Made by a program: the position numbers and the translations under genes. The notes beneath the pieces are model-generated. The model had not been told where the DNA came from, ran no database searches, and saw only the letters and a list, made by a program, of their open reading frames with translations. This document shows, one piece after another, positions 51,707 to 61,403 of a stretch of 64,000 nucleotides of DNA (the stretch's first letter is position 1; every line of letters starts with the position of its first letter). The DNA is from Kaistia hirudinis (GTDB lineage: Bacteria > Pseudomonadota > Alphaproteobacteria > Rhizobiales > Kaistiaceae): the NCBI RefSeq assembly GCF_014196455.1, contig NZ_JACIDS010000001.1, forward strand, positions 124,001 through 188,000, in the 5' to 3' direction.

Positions 51707-52506
51707 TCCAGCACGCCGTCGAACTCTGGGTCGCGATCGCCGCCTGCTTCCTGCTCGGAAGCCTGGTCGGCTCGCTGCTGCATCGCACGATCGCGCTCAC
51801 CGGCGCGGCGCGGTGGCAGGCCCATCTCGTTCACGGCGTCGATCGGGCCATTCGCGTCATGGAATGGCGCGTGATGCCGTGGCGCACCGGCGGGCCCGTA
51901 CCGCTGCCGCGCGTCGCGTCGATCCCGCCGCCGGATTTCAGCCATGCCGAGCCCGTTCCGGTGGCGCCGCCGCAGATCTGGGAAGATACCGGACTGCCGG
52001 TCGGGGCTCCGAGCCTCGAACCCGTCGTGGCGCGCTCGGTGTTCGACGATGAAAGGCTGCGCGAGGCCGTCGACCGGGGCGATGCCGCCGGCACACGGCC
52101 CGTCGTGCTGGCCGGTCCGCGCCATGGCAGCCCGGACGAGCTGACGGCCATACGCGGCCTCGGCAAGCGCCACGCCGCGCGGCTCGCCGCGATCGGCATC
52201 TATCATTTCAGCCAGATCGCCGCCTGGACTCCGCAGGAGGTCGCCTGGATCGGGGCCTTCCTCGATATTGGCGACGCCGTGCGCGAGCGCGACTGGGTCG
52301 GGCAGGCGACGCGCGTCGCGGGTTCCGACGATCCGGAGGCCGCGATCCGCACGCCGCCGAAAAAGCCGCCGAAGCAGCGCGCCAAGCGCGGCAAGGGCAA
52401 GAAGCAGGCGGAGGAGGTGTCGGCCGATCCGGCAGCCGAGCCGACAGAGGCTGGGACGGCCGAGACATCGACCGGCGCGTCGAAGGCGGACGGCGAGTCC
52501 GTCTGA
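51703..52506 (+). CDS. Membrane-anchored protein with helix-hairpin-helix domain
   Basis: A 267-residue protein with an N-terminal membrane helix (LWVAIAACFLLGSLVGSLLH, residues 8-27), a Pro-rich linker, a helix-hairpin-helix-like domain near residues 143-195 (ELTAIRGLGKRHAARLAAIG, then YHFSQIAAWT) and a Lys/Ala-rich disordered tail. The same domain occurs at the end of some alphaproteobacterial NuoE proteins and other proteins and need not bind DNA. Last gene of the coupled envelope set 49339-52506. Confidence 0.8.
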   Translation: MIQHAVELWVAIAACFLLGSLVGSLLHRTIALTGAARWQAHLVHGVDRAIRVMEWRVMPWRTGGPVPLPRVASIPPPDFSHAEPVPVAPPQIWEDTGLPVGAPSLEPVVARSVFDDERLREAVDRGDAAGTRPVVLAGPRHGSPDELTAIRGLGKRHAARLAAIGIYHFSQIAAWTPQEVAWIGAFLDIGDAVRERDWVGQATRVAGSDDPEAAIRTPPKKPPKQRAKRGKGKKQAEEVSADPAAEPTEAGTAETSTGASKADGESV

Positions 52507-52518
52507 CGCGCTGCCGTT

Positions 52519-53379
52519 TCAGCCGGCGACGCGCGCGAGGAAATCCGTGATCCGTGCCGCGACGGGGCCGTCGAGTTCCGGCGCGTGGCCCTGGCCCTCG
52601 ACCTCGAAGGATTCGAGCTTCGGATGCGCCGCGCTCATGGCGGCGACCGTCTCGCGACTCAAAAGGTGAGAGCAGGCGCCGCGGACGACCAGCACCGGGG
52701 CAGCGGCAAGGCTCGCAAAGGCCGGCGAGAGGTCGACCGGCGGCGCATCCGCCTTGATCTCGCTGAAGCCGGCGGCGACGTTCGGATCATAGTCGGCAAC
52801 GGGCAGCCCGTCCTGCTCGGCAAAGATCAGATGCGCCTGCCGCAGCCAGTCGTCCGGCCCGAAGGCGGGGAATTCGTCGCCGAGCGATTCGGCGAGCTGG
52901 TCGGCCGCATCGCGCCAGCTTGCGGGCGGACGCGCCTTGCCGAGCCGCGCGCCGATGCGCCGGAGGCCCGCCGTGTCGATGACGCTGCCGATATCGTTGA
53001 GCACAGCCGCGCCGACCGCCGCGGGCGCCATGCCTCCGATCACCATGGTGACGATGCCGCCGCGCGAGGTCCCGATGAAGGCGGCACGCGCGATGCCGCG
53101 ATCTGCCATGCCTTCGAGCACGTCCTGCGCCTCGACGACCGGGAGATAGCTCTTCCCCGTCGGGTCGCGATCCGAGCGGCCGCGACCGCGCAGATCGAAG
53201 GCGATCACGCGCCGGCCCTCGGCCCGAAGCCGCAGCGCCAAGGCGTAAAAATCCCGGACGGTGCGAGTCAGGCCCGGAAGGCAGACAGCCGGGAGGAGGG
53301 CAGGGTTGTCGCCGCGATAGTCCTCGCCATGGAGGCGCAGGCCGTCGCGGCTCTGGAAGAAGAACGACTCAGATTCCAT
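52519..53379 (-). CDS. Alpha/beta hydrolase
   Basis: A 286-residue single-domain hydrolase. The oxyanion strand is VCLPGLTRTVRDFY, the nucleophile is in FIGTSRGGIVTM, and the catalytic His is in EGQGHAPEL. The usual acid after strand 7, expected in a V-R-G-x-x-S-D-L-L context, is replaced by His (VVRGACSHLLS), so catalysis may be altered or another acid used. The substrate is unknown. It follows the lytic transglycosylase by 13 bases on the same strand and is convergent with the HhH gene. Confidence 0.87.
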   Translation of the reverse strand: MESESFFFQSRDGLRLHGEDYRGDNPALLPAVCLPGLTRTVRDFYALALRLRAEGRRVIAFDLRGRGRSDRDPTGKSYLPVVEAQDVLEGMADRGIARAAFIGTSRGGIVTMVIGGMAPAAVGAAVLNDIGSVIDTAGLRRIGARLGKARPPASWRDAADQLAESLGDEFPAFGPDDWLRQAHLIFAEQDGLPVADYDPNVAAGFSEIKADAPPVDLSPAFASLAAAPVLVVRGACSHLLSRETVAAMSAAHPKLESFEVEGQGHAPELDGPVAARITDFLARVAG

Positions 53380-53392
53380 TCCCGGGCCGCCG

Positions 53393-55528
53393 TCAGCCCG
53401 GCCGGCCGCGGTGGAGGTCCTGGTTGATCACCAGGGCCGGCTCGCCGAGCCGTGCGCGATAGACCTGCAGGTTCTCCGTGCAGCGCTGGACGTAGTTGCG
53501 CGTCTCGGTGAAGGGGATGCGCTCGATCCAGTCGATCGCGTCGACATTGGGATCGCGCGGGTCGCCATACTGCGCCACCCACTGCATCACGCGGCTCTTG
53601 CCGGCATTATAGGCGGCGAACGACATGATGTAGGAGCCGTTGAAGTCGCCGACGAGGTCCGCGAGATGGGCAGCGCCCAGCGTCGCGTTGTAGCCGGGAT
53701 CGGAGGTCAGGCGCTTCGCGTTGAACGGCACGCCGGTCGACTTCGCGACCATCTTCGCCGTCGCGGGCATCAGCTGCAGCAGGCCGAGCGCGCCGGCGCG
53801 CGAAACCGCTGCCGGGTTGAAGGCGCTTTCCTGGCGGGCGATCGCATAGACGATCGACTTCTCGATGCTGGTCGTCTTCACGGAGCGCGGGATCGCGGCG
53901 ATCGGGAAGGCGAGCGTCTCCACCGGCAGGCCGCGGACATAGGCCTTCTTGCCGATCTGCAGCGCGATCTGGTGCTTGCCGCTCTTCTCCGCCATCTGCG
54001 CCAGCAGCGCGATCTCGGACGGGTTGGTCAGCGTGTCGGCGAGCTGCATGTAGAATGCCTGCGCGCGGTCGTCATAGCCTGCCGCCGAGAAGCGCTGGAT
54101 CGCCTGGACCATCTCGCGGCTGGCGAAGCGCTTCTTCGTCGCGCCATCGGCCTCCGGCGGCTTCGACAGCGCGAGCTGCTTCATGCCGAGCTTCGCCGCG
54201 GCGAGCTGGCCGTAGAAGGTGGTCGGATAGGCGGCGGCGAGACGGTACTGCGCGACGGCCTCGGCCTTGTCGCCCATCGCCTCGGCGGAGCGGCCGAGCC
54301 AATATTCGGCGCGCGACTGGCTGAGCGGCATGGTCGACACCGCCTGGATCGCCGCGAAATGGCGGCGTGCCGTGGCGGGGTCGTTCAGGAAGCGCAGCGC
54401 GTACCAGCCGGCATGGAATTCGGCGTCGGCCTGGTTGCTGCTCGATTCGGCGGCGTGCTCCGCGACGAGCTTGTAGGCCGTGCGGGGATCGCGGAGGTCG
54501 AGCAGTTCGCGCGAAAGCACGCGCCGCTCGATCCACCACGCATCGGGATCGACCAGCTTGCTCGGCTCGCGCGGCGCCTGCAGCATGACCTTGGCGGCGT
54601 CCTGATAACGCTCGGCGCGGCGCAGGAACTGCGTCTTCGAATAGAGATAGCCGGGATCCTTCTGCAGCCGGCCCGGCACCTTTGTCAGCAGCGCGGCTGC
54701 GTTCTTGTCGCGGCGGATGACCGCCGCGCGCGCCGCGGCCAGCTGGCGCGTGTCGGCATCGAGCAGCTTGGAGACGGCGAGACCCTCGGTCGCGTCGTCG
54801 TCATAGAAGAACTTGTCCATGCGGGCCTTGTGGTCCGCCGGCGTCAGAAGATTGCCGAACTGCTGCAGGATCTGCTGCTCGTTCGCATCGGAGAAGGAAT
54901 CCTTGCGCCAGCGCGGACGCAGCAGCGCGGCGGCTTCCTTGGTCTTGCCGGCCTGGACCAGTGCGCCGGTCAGGAGGATCAGCCCCTCCGAGGAGCCCGG
55001 ATCGGTGCCGGAGAAGGCGGAGATGATCGTCTGCGGATCGGCGTTCATCCGCTTCAGCGCCTGTTCGGCGCGGCGGCGCAGCATCGATTGCCCCGGCCAG
55101 TCGGCCAGCTCTTGCGCGGTCTGCGTGATTTCCGTGACGGTGACGTCGGGACTGCCGCTCTGCGCGACCAGCCACTGGATGATGTGCCGGTTGGTCTGGT
55201 CGGGCATCATGCGCCCGATCGCCGCCGCCTTGCCGACCTGGCCGTCGTCGATGAGCTTCAGCGCCGCCTCGAGGCCGAGCTGGCTCGGGGAGAGCGAGGT
55301 CAGGAGGTCGTTGGCTGGCGCCGCCGCGCTGGCGCGCTGGACCGATTCCGGCTTGCTGACGGGCGTGATCGCCGCCGTCACCATGTCGTCGTCGCCCTGG
55401 CGCGACGGATTGGGCCGCGGCTTGGGGGCGGCAAAGGCGTCGCTGACCGGGCCGAATGCGATCAGCGCACCGAGCGCCGCCCGCAGGATCCGGTTCCGCC
55501 GTCGCTTGTCGCCAAAATACTGCGCCAT
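53393..55528 (-). CDS. Soluble-type lytic murein transglycosylase (Slt70-like)
   Basis: A 711-residue periplasmic enzyme that cleaves peptidoglycan glycan strands with anhydro-muramic acid formation. A signal peptide (to about AFAA, residue 34) is followed by a long alpha-superhelical U/L region (about 70-540) and a C-terminal SLT domain with catalytic E567 in [20 protein letters not shown], then [11 protein letters not shown], and [15 protein letters not shown]. Length fits the family. ATG 55528 has a purine-rich site upstream. Divergent from dapA. Confidence 0.93.
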   Translation of the reverse strand: MAQYFGDKRRRNRILRAALGALIAFGPVSDAFAAPKPRPNPSRQGDDDMVTAAITPVSKPESVQRASAAAPANDLLTSLSPSQLGLEAALKLIDDGQVGKAAAIGRMMPDQTNRHIIQWLVAQSGSPDVTVTEITQTAQELADWPGQSMLRRRAEQALKRMNADPQTIISAFSGTDPGSSEGLILLTGALVQAGKTKEAAALLRPRWRKDSFSDANEQQILQQFGNLLTPADHKARMDKFFYDDDATEGLAVSKLLDADTRQLAAARAAVIRRDKNAAALLTKVPGRLQKDPGYLYSKTQFLRRAERYQDAAKVMLQAPREPSKLVDPDAWWIERRVLSRELLDLRDPRTAYKLVAEHAAESSSNQADAEFHAGWYALRFLNDPATARRHFAAIQAVSTMPLSQSRAEYWLGRSAEAMGDKAEAVAQYRLAAAYPTTFYGQLAAAKLGMKQLALSKPPEADGATKKRFASREMVQAIQRFSAAGYDDRAQAFYMQLADTLTNPSEIALLAQMAEKSGKHQIALQIGKKAYVRGLPVETLAFPIAAIPRSVKTTSIEKSIVYAIARQESAFNPAAVSRAGALGLLQLMPATAKMVAKSTGVPFNAKRLTSDPGYNATLGAAHLADLVGDFNGSYIMSFAAYNAGKSRVMQWVAQYGDPRDPNVDAIDWIERIPFTETRNYVQRCTENLQVYRARLGEPALVINQDLHRGRPG

Positions 55529-55826
55529 CGTTCCGCTCTTCCTCTTTGCCGGTCGGCGGGCGAAATCATGGTCGCTCAACCATACAGCAGCCATGATCGC
55601 CGTCACAGTCCGGTTCGTGGACGTCGTCCGCCAAGCGTACGGGGTCCATGGTGAACAAAGGCTTGACGCCCGGTCTCCCGCCCGAGGACCCGGTCCTTGC
55701 CCTGCCACGAAGCTGAGACTATGTTCCCGGCCCGAGGTAAGACGCGACACGATCGCGGCACCTCGCCGTCTCCGCTCTATCGGGACGGAATCAGGCCAAT
55801 TGACGGCAATGGGACGGAAGCGGGTC
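55529..55826. other. Divergent promoter region slt / dapA
   Basis: About 298 bases between the two start codons, expected to hold both promoters. I could not identify convincing -35/-10 pairs or an operator. Confidence 0.5.
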
Positions 55827-56702
55827 ATGTTCAGGGGTTCGATCACGGCGATGGTCACGCCGATGAGCGCGGCGGGCGTCGACGAGGCCCGGCTTCGCGC
55901 CTTCGTGGATTGGCAGATCGCCGAGGGCACGCACGGCCTTGTGCCGGTCGGCACCACGGGCGAAAGCCCGACGCTGAGCCATGACGAGCACAAGCGCGTG
56001 GTCGAGATCACGATCGAGGTCGCGGCCGGCCGCGTCCCCGTGATCGCCGGTGCCGGCTCGAACAACACGCTCGAGGCGATCGACCTCGCCCGCCACGCGG
56101 AGCACGCGGGCGCGGACGCCGTGCTCGTCGTCACGCCCTATTACAACAAGCCGAACCAGGAAGGGCTCTACCAGCACTTCAAGGCGATCAACGACGCCAT
56201 CGGCATCCCGATCATCATCTACAACATCCCGCCGCGCTCGGTGATCGACATGAGCGTCGAGACGATGGCGCGGCTGTTCGAGCTGCCGAACATCATCGGC
56301 GTCAAGGACGCCACGGCCAAGCTCGACCGCGTCAGCCTGCAGCGCCACGCCATGGGCCCGGAGTTCCTCCAGCTCTCGGGCGAGGACGGCACGGCGCTCG
56401 CTTTCAATGCGCATGGCGGCCATGGCTGCATTTCCGTGACCTCGAATGTCGCGCCGAAGCTGTGCTCGGAGTTCCAGGAAGCGTGCCTGTCCGGCGACTA
56501 CGCCAAGGCGCTCGCCTACCAGGACCGCCTGATGCCGCTGCACAACGCGCTGTTCATCGAGCCTAACCCCACCGGCGTGAAATACGCGCTCTCGCTGCTC
56601 GACCGTGTCGAGGATCGCGTGCGCCTGCCGCTGGTGTCGATCTCCGAGACCACCCGTTCCGCGATCCGCGCCGCCATGGTGCATGCGGGGCTGGTCAACT
56701 GA
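55827..56702 (+). CDS. dapA: 4-hydroxy-tetrahydrodipicolinate synthase
   Basis: A 291-residue TIM-barrel aldolase that condenses pyruvate with aspartate semialdehyde, the first step of the DAP/lysine branch. The Schiff-base lysine is K160 in [13 protein letters not shown]. The catalytic Thr-Tyr-Tyr set is in [25 protein letters not shown] (Tyr 105-106) and [13 protein letters not shown] 55827 gives normal length with GGAAG upstream; ATG 55809 is six codons earlier. smpB follows after 13 bases. Confidence 0.96.
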   Translation: MFRGSITAMVTPMSAAGVDEARLRAFVDWQIAEGTHGLVPVGTTGESPTLSHDEHKRVVEITIEVAAGRVPVIAGAGSNNTLEAIDLARHAEHAGADAVLVVTPYYNKPNQEGLYQHFKAINDAIGIPIIIYNIPPRSVIDMSVETMARLFELPNIIGVKDATAKLDRVSLQRHAMGPEFLQLSGEDGTALAFNAHGGHGCISVTSNVAPKLCSEFQEACLSGDYAKALAYQDRLMPLHNALFIEPNPTGVKYALSLLDRVEDRVRLPLVSISETTRSAIRAAMVHAGLVN

Positions 56703-56715
56703 CCGGAACACCGCA

Positions 56716-57192
56716 ATGACCGCCGCCCCGGACAGCGCGCGCTACAAGCTGGCGGCCGACAATCGCCGCGCCCGGTTCGACTTCGAGATCGGACAGACCT
56801 TCGAGGCCGGCATCCAGCTGACCGGCACGGAGATCAAGTCGCTGCGTGGCGGCCGCTCGACGATCAGCGACTCCTATGCGGCGGAGCGGGGTGGCGAGGT
56901 CTGGCTCTACAACGCCTATATCCCGGAATATCTCGAGGCCAACCGCTTCAACCACGAGACGCGCCGCCCGCGTAAGCTGCTGCTGCACAAGAAGGAGATC
57001 GGCCGCCTCGCCGTCGCCGTGCAGCGCGAGGGGATGACGATCGTCCCGCTCAAGATCTATTTCAACGCCAAGGGGCGGGCGAAGGTCGAGATCGCGCTCG
57101 CGCGCGGCAAGAAGCTGCACGACAAGCGCGCGACCGAAAAAGAGCGGGACTGGAACCGCGAGAAGAGCCGTCTGCTGCGCGACCGCGGCTGA
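56716..57192 (+). CDS. smpB: SsrA-binding protein
   Basis: A 158-residue RNA-binding protein that partners tmRNA in rescuing stalled ribosomes. Motifs: [34 protein letters not shown], and the C-terminal [20 protein letters not shown] with a basic tail. dapA-smpB adjacency is common in alphaproteobacteria. The tmRNA gene was not found in this window. Confidence 0.96.
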   Translation: MTAAPDSARYKLAADNRRARFDFEIGQTFEAGIQLTGTEIKSLRGGRSTISDSYAAERGGEVWLYNAYIPEYLEANRFNHETRRPRKLLLHKKEIGRLAVAVQREGMTIVPLKIYFNAKGRAKVEIALARGKKLHDKRATEKERDWNREKSRLLRDRG

Positions 57193-57632
57193 ACGCGTCT
57201 TCCAGGCATCCCCGGAACAATCCACCTACCGGATCGGCCCGCCGCCGTTCAGCTCCGCGCGCCGTCGCGTGGGGGCGATCGCTATGGCTGCCTCTGTCAC
57301 CACCGCCTCAAGCTGGATCGACCTTTGGCCAGTTCGAAGTTCACCGCCGTCGGGATCGTGTCGTGGCAGGGCTGGCCTGGCTAACCGGCCTTCCTGCGGC
57401 ATGCGTCGAGATGGTCAGAGAGTCTGGATTGCCGGGTCAAGCCCGGCAATGACACCGGCTGGACGTGTGAAGAGCTAAGAGGCCTCAGGGACGATTGCCT
57501 CTCAGGGAGGCAGAAGTGCAGAGCGGCCCATCCATCGCCCATGCGATTTGTGCTTGGAGGACGACGTCCCGTGCGGGTCCGGACCGCCATGGCCGCGATG
57601 AGTCTCCAGCCACGGTTCCCGCGCCGCGGACG
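57193..57632. other. Intergenic region between smpB and the porin
   Basis: About 440 bases with only small, compositionally non-coding frames. It contains the palindromic repeat at 57428-57450 and ends at the porin terminator. I see no tRNA or tmRNA. Confidence 0.6.
57428..57450. repeat. Intergenic palindromic repeat ATTGCCGGG-N5-CCCGGCAAT
   Basis: A perfect 9-bp inverted repeat with a 5-base loop (TCAAG), flanked by GG and GAC. This 'attgccgggtcaagcccggcaat' unit is a familiar dispersed element in Hyphomicrobiales genomes. One copy is in the window. Confidence 0.7.
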
Positions 57633-57660
57633 AAAAAAGGCCCGCCTCGCGGCGGGCCTT
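57633..57660 (-). terminator. Rho-independent terminator of the porin gene
   Basis: A perfect 10-bp stem (AAGGCCCGCC/GGCGGGCCTT, 57637-57660, loop TCGC on the plus strand). On the minus strand it is followed by a run of T (57633-57638). It lies 47 bases past the porin stop. Confidence 0.85.
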
Positions 57661-57707
57661 CAGGCTTTTCCCAGGGGTGGGTTCAGGAAGTCAGGTCGAG
57701 TTCTTGA

Positions 57708-59006
57708 TTACCAGGAACGCTTGAGCCAGAGCACGCCCGACCAAGCGTCGCCGTCGGCGATCGACCCTTCGCCTTCGACCTTGTTGTAGGAGCCCTCGAG
57801 CAGGACATCGAGGCCCTTGACCGGCGTCCAGCCAACACCGGCGATGCCGCGCCACGCATCGAGCGAGTCGGCGCCATGCCAGGCTCCGTCGCCGCTATAG
57901 GAGGCGTAGCCTGCCGAGATCGCCGACCAGACGGACGGGGTCCAGACATGCTTGTAGGACGCACCGACACTCCAGCTGGTGCCCTCGGCGACCGCAGCGA
58001 TCGTCTGCGTCGTGTATCCGGAGAGGCCGGCCACCGAGGTGCCGCCAGCGATACCCGTGAACGAGTTCGCGTTGTCGCCATAGGCGGCGGCGATCACGAA
58101 CTTGTCGCCAGCGGAGAAGCTGTCGAGCGCGAACTCGACATTGCCGCCGACGGCCCAGCCCTGCTGCGAAGTGTAGGTCAGCGGATCGGCCGCCGAGCCC
58201 GTGCCCGTACGGTCGAGCGCGATCTCGGTGTAGGCGGCGGCGATCTTCGTCGAGAAGATGCCCGAGGAATAGCTCACCGCGCCGATGACGCTCGGGATGT
58301 TATCCGAACCGCCCTGGTAGTAGACTTTCGACACGCCAACGGGCGGCGTCGTGCCCGTCGCATACAGCGTCGTGCTGCTCTGCAGGCCGTCGGTGTTGCC
58401 GGTCGAACCACGGTCGCGCTGGTCTTCGACCGAGAGCGCGAGGCCGAAGCCGTTGACAGCGTAGTTCAGCTGGATCTGGTCGGCCGTCGTGTCCGAGCCG
58501 AAGAAGCCCGTGTCGTTGTAGCCACGGCCGAAATCGAACAGCGAGGTGAAGTAACCAGCCTTGATCGGTCCGAGCTGCAGGTAGGCGCTGTCGATATAGG
58601 CGGTCTTGGTGACGGCGTTGGCGGCCTGCGTCAGCGACTCGCTGAACGAGCCGGTGTTGCCCGTCTGGGCGCGCATGTCGATGAAGCCGGTCAGGTTACC
58701 GAACTCGGTGACCGAGGACGCGGTCAGCTGGATCGACACTTCGGTGTAGAAGTTCGACCACTGCGAATTCGGATAAGCGCTGTTGTAGTCACCGTAATCG
58801 GTGTTGCCGACCGAGGTGCCGAACTTCACATAGCCGCCGACCTTGATGCAGGTGTCGGTGCCGGGCGAATAGTAGAAGCCCGCGCCGAAAGCGTCGCAAA
58901 CCTTCACATAGTCGACCGGCTCGGCGACCGTGAGATCCGCCGCGTGAGCGCCGCCGACCGCGAACATGGCTGCCGCCGAGCCGAAAAGCAGTTTCCTTAG
59001 AAGCAT
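57708..59006 (-). CDS. Rhizobial-type trimeric porin
   Basis: A 432-residue outer-membrane beta-barrel. Signal peptide (residues 1-22, GSAAAMFAVGGAHA), then the family start VDYVKVCDAFGAGFYYSPGT and CIKVGGYVKFGTSVG with the conserved cysteine pair, constriction region AYLQLGPIKAGYFTSLFDFG, and a C-terminal strand ending in Trp (WLKRSW), the aromatic signal for Bam insertion. Ser/Thr/Gly-rich composition fits a barrel. It is monocistronic with its own terminator, and GGAG precedes the ATG. Confidence 0.95.
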   Translation of the reverse strand: MLLRKLLFGSAAAMFAVGGAHAADLTVAEPVDYVKVCDAFGAGFYYSPGTDTCIKVGGYVKFGTSVGNTDYGDYNSAYPNSQWSNFYTEVSIQLTASSVTEFGNLTGFIDMRAQTGNTGSFSESLTQAANAVTKTAYIDSAYLQLGPIKAGYFTSLFDFGRGYNDTGFFGSDTTADQIQLNYAVNGFGLALSVEDQRDRGSTGNTDGLQSSTTLYATGTTPPVGVSKVYYQGGSDNIPSVIGAVSYSSGIFSTKIAAAYTEIALDRTGTGSAADPLTYTSQQGWAVGGNVEFALDSFSAGDKFVIAAAYGDNANSFTGIAGGTSVAGLSGYTTQTIAAVAEGTSWSVGASYKHVWTPSVWSAISAGYASYSGDGAWHGADSLDAWRGIAGVGWTPVKGLDVLLEGSYNKVEGEGSIADGDAWSGVLWLKRSW

Positions 59007-59374
59007 GGTGGTTCTCCGGTTCTTAGGGGCCAGACTTGCTTTCCTCCCCCGTCGCTGATGCGCCGGAAAAGCGTCCGTCTGACCGCTGTCGTTGCGGGTC
59101 GGCGTCCAGCCCCCCGGCAAACAAATTGGTATCGCCGTTCGCCGGAGTCGTGAAGCGGCGATACCGGGCGGTAAGCTGTTTATAAGGGTGAGTTACCAAA
59201 TAGCTACAGATGGCGAATGTTGATACGGGCAAAATCGCCATTAAATCATTTAATATCAGTAGGTTGCATTAAATCTCACGGAAATGTTACCAGTCGGTAC
59301 AAGCGACGAAAATGTCACGCATTCTGCGTCAATGTTGCGGTATTTTTCCGGAGGTTTCTGGATTGTGGCGCGCG
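59007..59374. promoter_or_regulatory. AT-rich upstream region of the porin gene
   Basis: 368 bases with no gene, clearly AT-richer than its surroundings between about 59160 and 59345. It includes the near-palindrome TTAAATCATTTAA (59241-59253). This is the expected promoter and leader of a highly expressed porin, but no -35/-10 pair of good spacing could be fixed. Confidence 0.4.
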
Positions 59375-60016
59375 TCAGGCGCCAATGTGGCGCCGCACCG
59401 AGGCGAACACGTCGCGGAACATGTCCGGCGTCAGGACGCCTGTGTTCGTGTTGTAGCGGGAGCAGTGATAGCTGTCGAAAACGGTCAGGCCGTCGATCTC
59501 ATGGATCGCGCCATGGCCGAAGCGATGGGCTGCCATGCGCCGGCCGAGCGCGACGATCAGCGAATCATGCGCGATCTTGCCGAGCGCGACGACAGCCGTG
59601 AGGCGGGGCATGGCGGCGATGGTCTCGCCGAGGAAAGGCCGGCAAGTCCGGATCTCTTCCGTCGTCGGCTTGTTCTCCGGCGGAACGCAGCGCACGGCAT
59701 TGGTGATGGCGGCGTCGACGAGTTCCAGCCCGTCATCCGGGCGCGCCTCGAAGCGGCCGCGGGCAAAGCCGAACGCGATGAGCGTTCCATAGAGAAGGTC
59801 ACCGGCGTAGTCGCCGGTGAAGGGGCGTCCGGTGCGGTTGGCGCCCCTGAGCCCCGGCGCGAGGCCGACGATCAGCAGGCGCGCGTCGGCAGCACCGAAG
59901 GAGGGGACGGGCGCATTGTGCCAGCCGGGCTCGCGCTCGCGCCAATGCTCGCGAAAGCCGACCAGACGCGGGCAGAGCGGACAGTCGCGATCGGGGCCGA
60001 TCGAGGCGAGACTCAT
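59375..60016 (-). CDS. Uracil-DNA glycosylase, family 5 (UDGb-like)
   Basis: A 213-residue uracil-DNA glycosylase of the family 4/5 fold. Motif 1 is GLAPGLRGANRTGRPFTGDY and the C-terminal motif is FDSYHCSRYNTNTG. Cysteines in DCPLCPRL, AVRCVPP and RTCRP match the four that bind a 4Fe-4S cluster. Motif 1 GLAPG rather than GEAPG points to family 5, which removes uracil, hypoxanthine and related lesions. Minus-strand neighbour of the NYN protein with 28 bases between. Confidence 0.9.
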   Translation of the reverse strand: MSLASIGPDRDCPLCPRLVGFREHWREREPGWHNAPVPSFGAADARLLIVGLAPGLRGANRTGRPFTGDYAGDLLYGTLIAFGFARGRFEARPDDGLELVDAAITNAVRCVPPENKPTTEEIRTCRPFLGETIAAMPRLTAVVALGKIAHDSLIVALGRRMAAHRFGHGAIHEIDGLTVFDSYHCSRYNTNTGVLTPDMFRDVFASVRRHIGA

Positions 60017-60044
60017 AGGGATAGGCGGCTGGGGCGCGCTCGCG

Positions 60045-60647
60045 TCAGACTTCCTCGTCGAACTCGTCCTCGAAGCTCGCCGGTGCCTGCTGGCGCTCGG
60101 CCGCGCGATGCGCGCGCTCGCTCGGGTCACGGCCGACCTTGGACTGCAGCGTGACGATGTCGATGAAGTGGTCGGCCTGGCGGCGCAGCTCGTCGGCGAT
60201 CATCGGCGGCTGCGTGGCGAGCGTCGAGACGACGGACACCTTGCGGCCCTTGCGCTGAACCGCCTCGACCAGGGAACGGAAATCGCCGTCGCCCGAGAAG
60301 AGCACGATGTGATCGACATGATCCGCGAGCTCCATCACGTCGATCGCGAGCTCGATGTCCATGTTGCCCTTGATCTTGCGGCGGCCGGTCGAATCGAAGA
60401 ACTCCTTGGTCGGCTTGGTCACGACCGAGTAGCCATTGTAGTCGAGCCAGTCGATCAGCGGGCGGATCGAGGAATATTCCTGATCTTCTGACAGGGCGGT
60501 ATAATAATACGCCCGCAGCAAATAGCCTCTGGACTGGAATTCCGCCAGGAGCTTCTTGTAGTCTATATCGAAGGCGAGCGACTTGGCTGTCGCGTAGAGA
60601 TTGGCACCGTCAATGAAAAGTGCAATCTTCTCTCTGGATTCGAGCAT
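60045..60647 (-). CDS. NYN-domain (LabA/DUF88) putative ribonuclease
   Basis: A 200-residue PIN-like protein with IALFIDGANLYATAKSLAFD at the start, KGNMDIELAIDVMELA and VLFSGDGDFRSLVEAVQRKG, whose acidic residues form a metal site. The LabA/NYN family is thought to cut RNA. The C-terminal 35 residues are an acidic, disordered tail (ending EDEFDEEV). Divergent from rpoZ. Confidence 0.9.
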   Translation of the reverse strand: MLESREKIALFIDGANLYATAKSLAFDIDYKKLLAEFQSRGYLLRAYYYTALSEDQEYSSIRPLIDWLDYNGYSVVTKPTKEFFDSTGRRKIKGNMDIELAIDVMELADHVDHIVLFSGDGDFRSLVEAVQRKGRKVSVVSTLATQPPMIADELRRQADHFIDIVTLQSKVGRDPSERAHRAAERQQAPASFEDEFDEEV

Positions 60648-60904
60648 AATATTTAGTGTCCAACTGGGTTGGCGTGTCTGCACTTCTGCGGTGCAGCGCG
60701 TGGGGATCCGAACCGGCAACTTTGAATCAATATCGTGGGAAACGGGCCCTCGCAAACGTTTCGCTAAGACTTGCGGCGAAATGGTAAACTGCCGGGAAAA
60801 CGGGTGACGTAAAGTGCGGTGATATCGGATCTGCCTTGCTTTCTCCCCATACGCCGCTTATGTGTCCCCGCTCGAACCCCGTCAGGATCCGTTGAGGAGA
60901 CCCC

Positions 60905-61285
60905 ATGGCACGCGTGACCGTGGAAGATTGCGTCGACAAGGTCGACAATCGCTTCGAACTCGTCCTGCTCGCCGCGCATCGCGCCCGTATGATCGCCAGC
61001 GGCTCGCAGCTGACCATTCATCGCGACAATGACAAGAACCCCGTCGTTGCACTGCGCGAGATCGCCGACGAGACGATCGCCCCGGACGATCTCAAGGAAG
61101 ATCTCATCCACTCGCTGCAGAAATATGTCGAGGTGGACGAGCCCGAGCAGGATCTGGCGATGCTGGCCGCCGGCGACGAGGACGTTGCCGAGGACAATGG
61201 CGTCGCTTTCGACCGCATGTCGGAAGAGGAACTGCTGCGCGGCCTCGAGAGCATGGTTCCGCCCGACAAGCAGGACGATTTCTAA
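60905..61285 (+). CDS. rpoZ: RNA polymerase omega subunit
   Basis: A 126-residue omega subunit that helps assemble RNA polymerase and binds ppGpp. [20 protein letters not shown] and [11 protein letters not shown] are family signatures. The acidic C-terminal extension is typical of alphaproteobacteria. GAGGAG precedes the ATG. rsh, encoding the ppGpp enzyme, lies directly downstream. Confidence 0.97.
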   Translation: MARVTVEDCVDKVDNRFELVLLAAHRARMIASGSQLTIHRDNDKNPVVALREIADETIAPDDLKEDLIHSLQKYVEVDEPEQDLAMLAAGDEDVAEDNGVAFDRMSEEELLRGLESMVPPDKQDDF

Positions 61286-61403
61286 GGCGTTCCGAGCGCC
61301 GGTTCCGCGCGAGGCTGCCATCGTAGACGACAGAAGGCGCGCTTATATTGGTTGAGTGTGGCCGGGATCAGTCCCGGCTCCGTATCGCCCGGAAGCCGCG
61401 CCC

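Noticed and set aside
57193-57632. tmRNA or tRNA gene next to smpB
   Set aside because: No cloverleaf, CCA end or tmRNA tag frame could be found; the small frames here look random.
59241-59253. TTAAATCATTTAA as a CtrA site
   Set aside because: The spacing between the TTAA halves is 5 rather than 7, so it does not fit the CtrA consensus.
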